Assembly: GCA_027310735.1 (NCBI GenBank)
Contig: DAIDAH010000158.1
Coordinates: 1 to 6,320, forward strand
Direction: 5' to 3'
Source of the DNA: Methylotenera sp.
GTDB taxonomy: Bacteria; Pseudomonadota; Gammaproteobacteria; Burkholderiales; Methylophilaceae
DNA length: 6,320 bases
Position numbers and translations under genes: made by a program. The notes beneath the pieces are model-generated. The model ran no database searches. It saw nothing but the letters and a program-made list of their open reading frames with translations, and was not told the DNA's origin. This document shows, one piece after another, positions 5,816 to 6,320 of this stretch (positions are counted from its first letter, which is position 1; the number at the start of each line of letters is the position of its first letter).

Positions 5816-6320
5816 AAATTGTTGCATTAGTACAAGCGCGTATGGGCTCTACCCGATTGCCCAATAAGGTTATGAAGCCGATTGGTGGCATCCCCATGAT
5901 TGAATTACTACTCTCTCGTTTATCAAGAGCACAAGAAATTGATCAAATTATAGTGGCTACTTCGGTTGATGAGAGAAATCTGCCATTGGTCAAGCATGTG
6001 CAAAAGCTAGGTTATGCCTGTGAACAGGGTAGCGAAAATGATGTATTAGACCGCTATGTACAGGCCGCAAAAAAACACCAAGCCGATGTGGTGTTGCGCA
6101 TTACTGGCGATTGCCCACTAGTAGATTCAGAACTAGTAGATGAGGCTGTCCGAGCTTTTAAAGCTGCAGGAGTAGACTATTTCAGTAATGTTGTTCCGCC
6201 AACCTATCCTGATGGACTGGATATCGAAGTCTTTACTATTGAAGCGCTGGAGCGAGCCGGTCAAGAAACCACCGACCCATTTGACAGAGAGCACGTCACG
6301 CCTTATCTGCGCAAACCCGG
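5812..6320 (+). CDS. SpsF-like cytidylyltransferase, 3' end cut by window edge
   Basis: This is a nucleotidyltransferase with a GT-A-like Rossmann fold, related to Bacillus SpsF and distantly to CMP-Kdo/CMP-sialate synthetases. The visible 169 codons start MKIVALVQARMGSTRLPNKV (1-20), the nucleotide-binding loop of the family. They continue with IIVATSVDERN (46-56), GSENDVLDRY (73-82), RITGDCPLVD (96-105) with the acidic residue expected to hold a metal, and YPDGLDIEVF (132-141) with DREHVTPYLRKP at the edge. The frame is open to the last base with no stop. SpsF proteins occur alone (about 240 residues or more) or fused to further domains, and the window cannot show which applies here. It may activate a sugar or nonulosonic acid with CTP. 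It is not the NeuA-type PseF (which opens AIIPARSGSKR...), so the symbol pseF is not given. The ATG overlaps the stop of the aldo/keto reductase gene. Confidence 0.9.
   Translation, partial: MKIVALVQARMGSTRLPNKVMKPIGGIPMIELLLSRLSRAQEIDQIIVATSVDERNLPLVKHVQKLGYACEQGSENDVLDRYVQAAKKHQADVVLRITGDCPLVDSELVDEAVRAFKAAGVDYFSNVVPPTYPDGLDIEVFTIEALERAGQETTDPFDREHVTPYLRKP

Noticed and set aside
5812..6320. Naming this gene pseF
   Set aside because: Its N-terminal motif is SpsF-like, not that of the NeuA-related PseF family; position in the operon alone is not enough.

Overview
The window is an uninterrupted plus-strand stretch of a bacterial surface-glycan locus. It carries six genes, the first cut by the left edge and the last by the right edge. 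The content (a UDP-glucose dehydrogenase resembling the E. coli enzyme, a PglK/WlaB-type ABC transporter and pseudaminic-acid genes) and the moderately AT-rich base composition suggest a Gram-negative bacterium. A beta- or gammaproteobacterium is most likely, but no feature here fixes the genus.

Left part (1-926): the C-terminal four fifths of a UDP-glucose 6-dehydrogenase (ugd). A 54-bp gap without a visible terminator leads to a 590-residue half-size ABC exporter (981-2753). It has an N-terminal membrane domain and a complete ATPase domain, and resembles flippases for lipid-linked oligosaccharides. A 31-bp gap follows.

Right part (2785-6320): four genes joined by three consecutive 4-base ATGA stop/start overlaps. 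They are pseB (UDP-GlcNAc 4,6-dehydratase, inverting), pseC (the PLP aminotransferase that follows it), an aldo/keto reductase, and the first 169 codons of an SpsF-like cytidylyltransferase. PseB and PseC make UDP-4-amino-4,6-dideoxy-L-AltNAc, the committed intermediate to CMP-pseudaminic acid. The later steps (PseH, PseG, PseI and a NeuA-type PseF) are not in the window and would be expected downstream. The reductase and the SpsF-like protein have no assigned step in the textbook pathway, and they are the most interesting part of the window.

Together the genes fit supply of sugar nucleotides (UDP-GlcA and a nonulosonic acid precursor) plus an exporter for a capsule, O-antigen or flagellin glycan. 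No RNA gene, mobile element, CRISPR array, origin or convincing promoter or terminator was seen. No gap between genes exceeds 54 bp.
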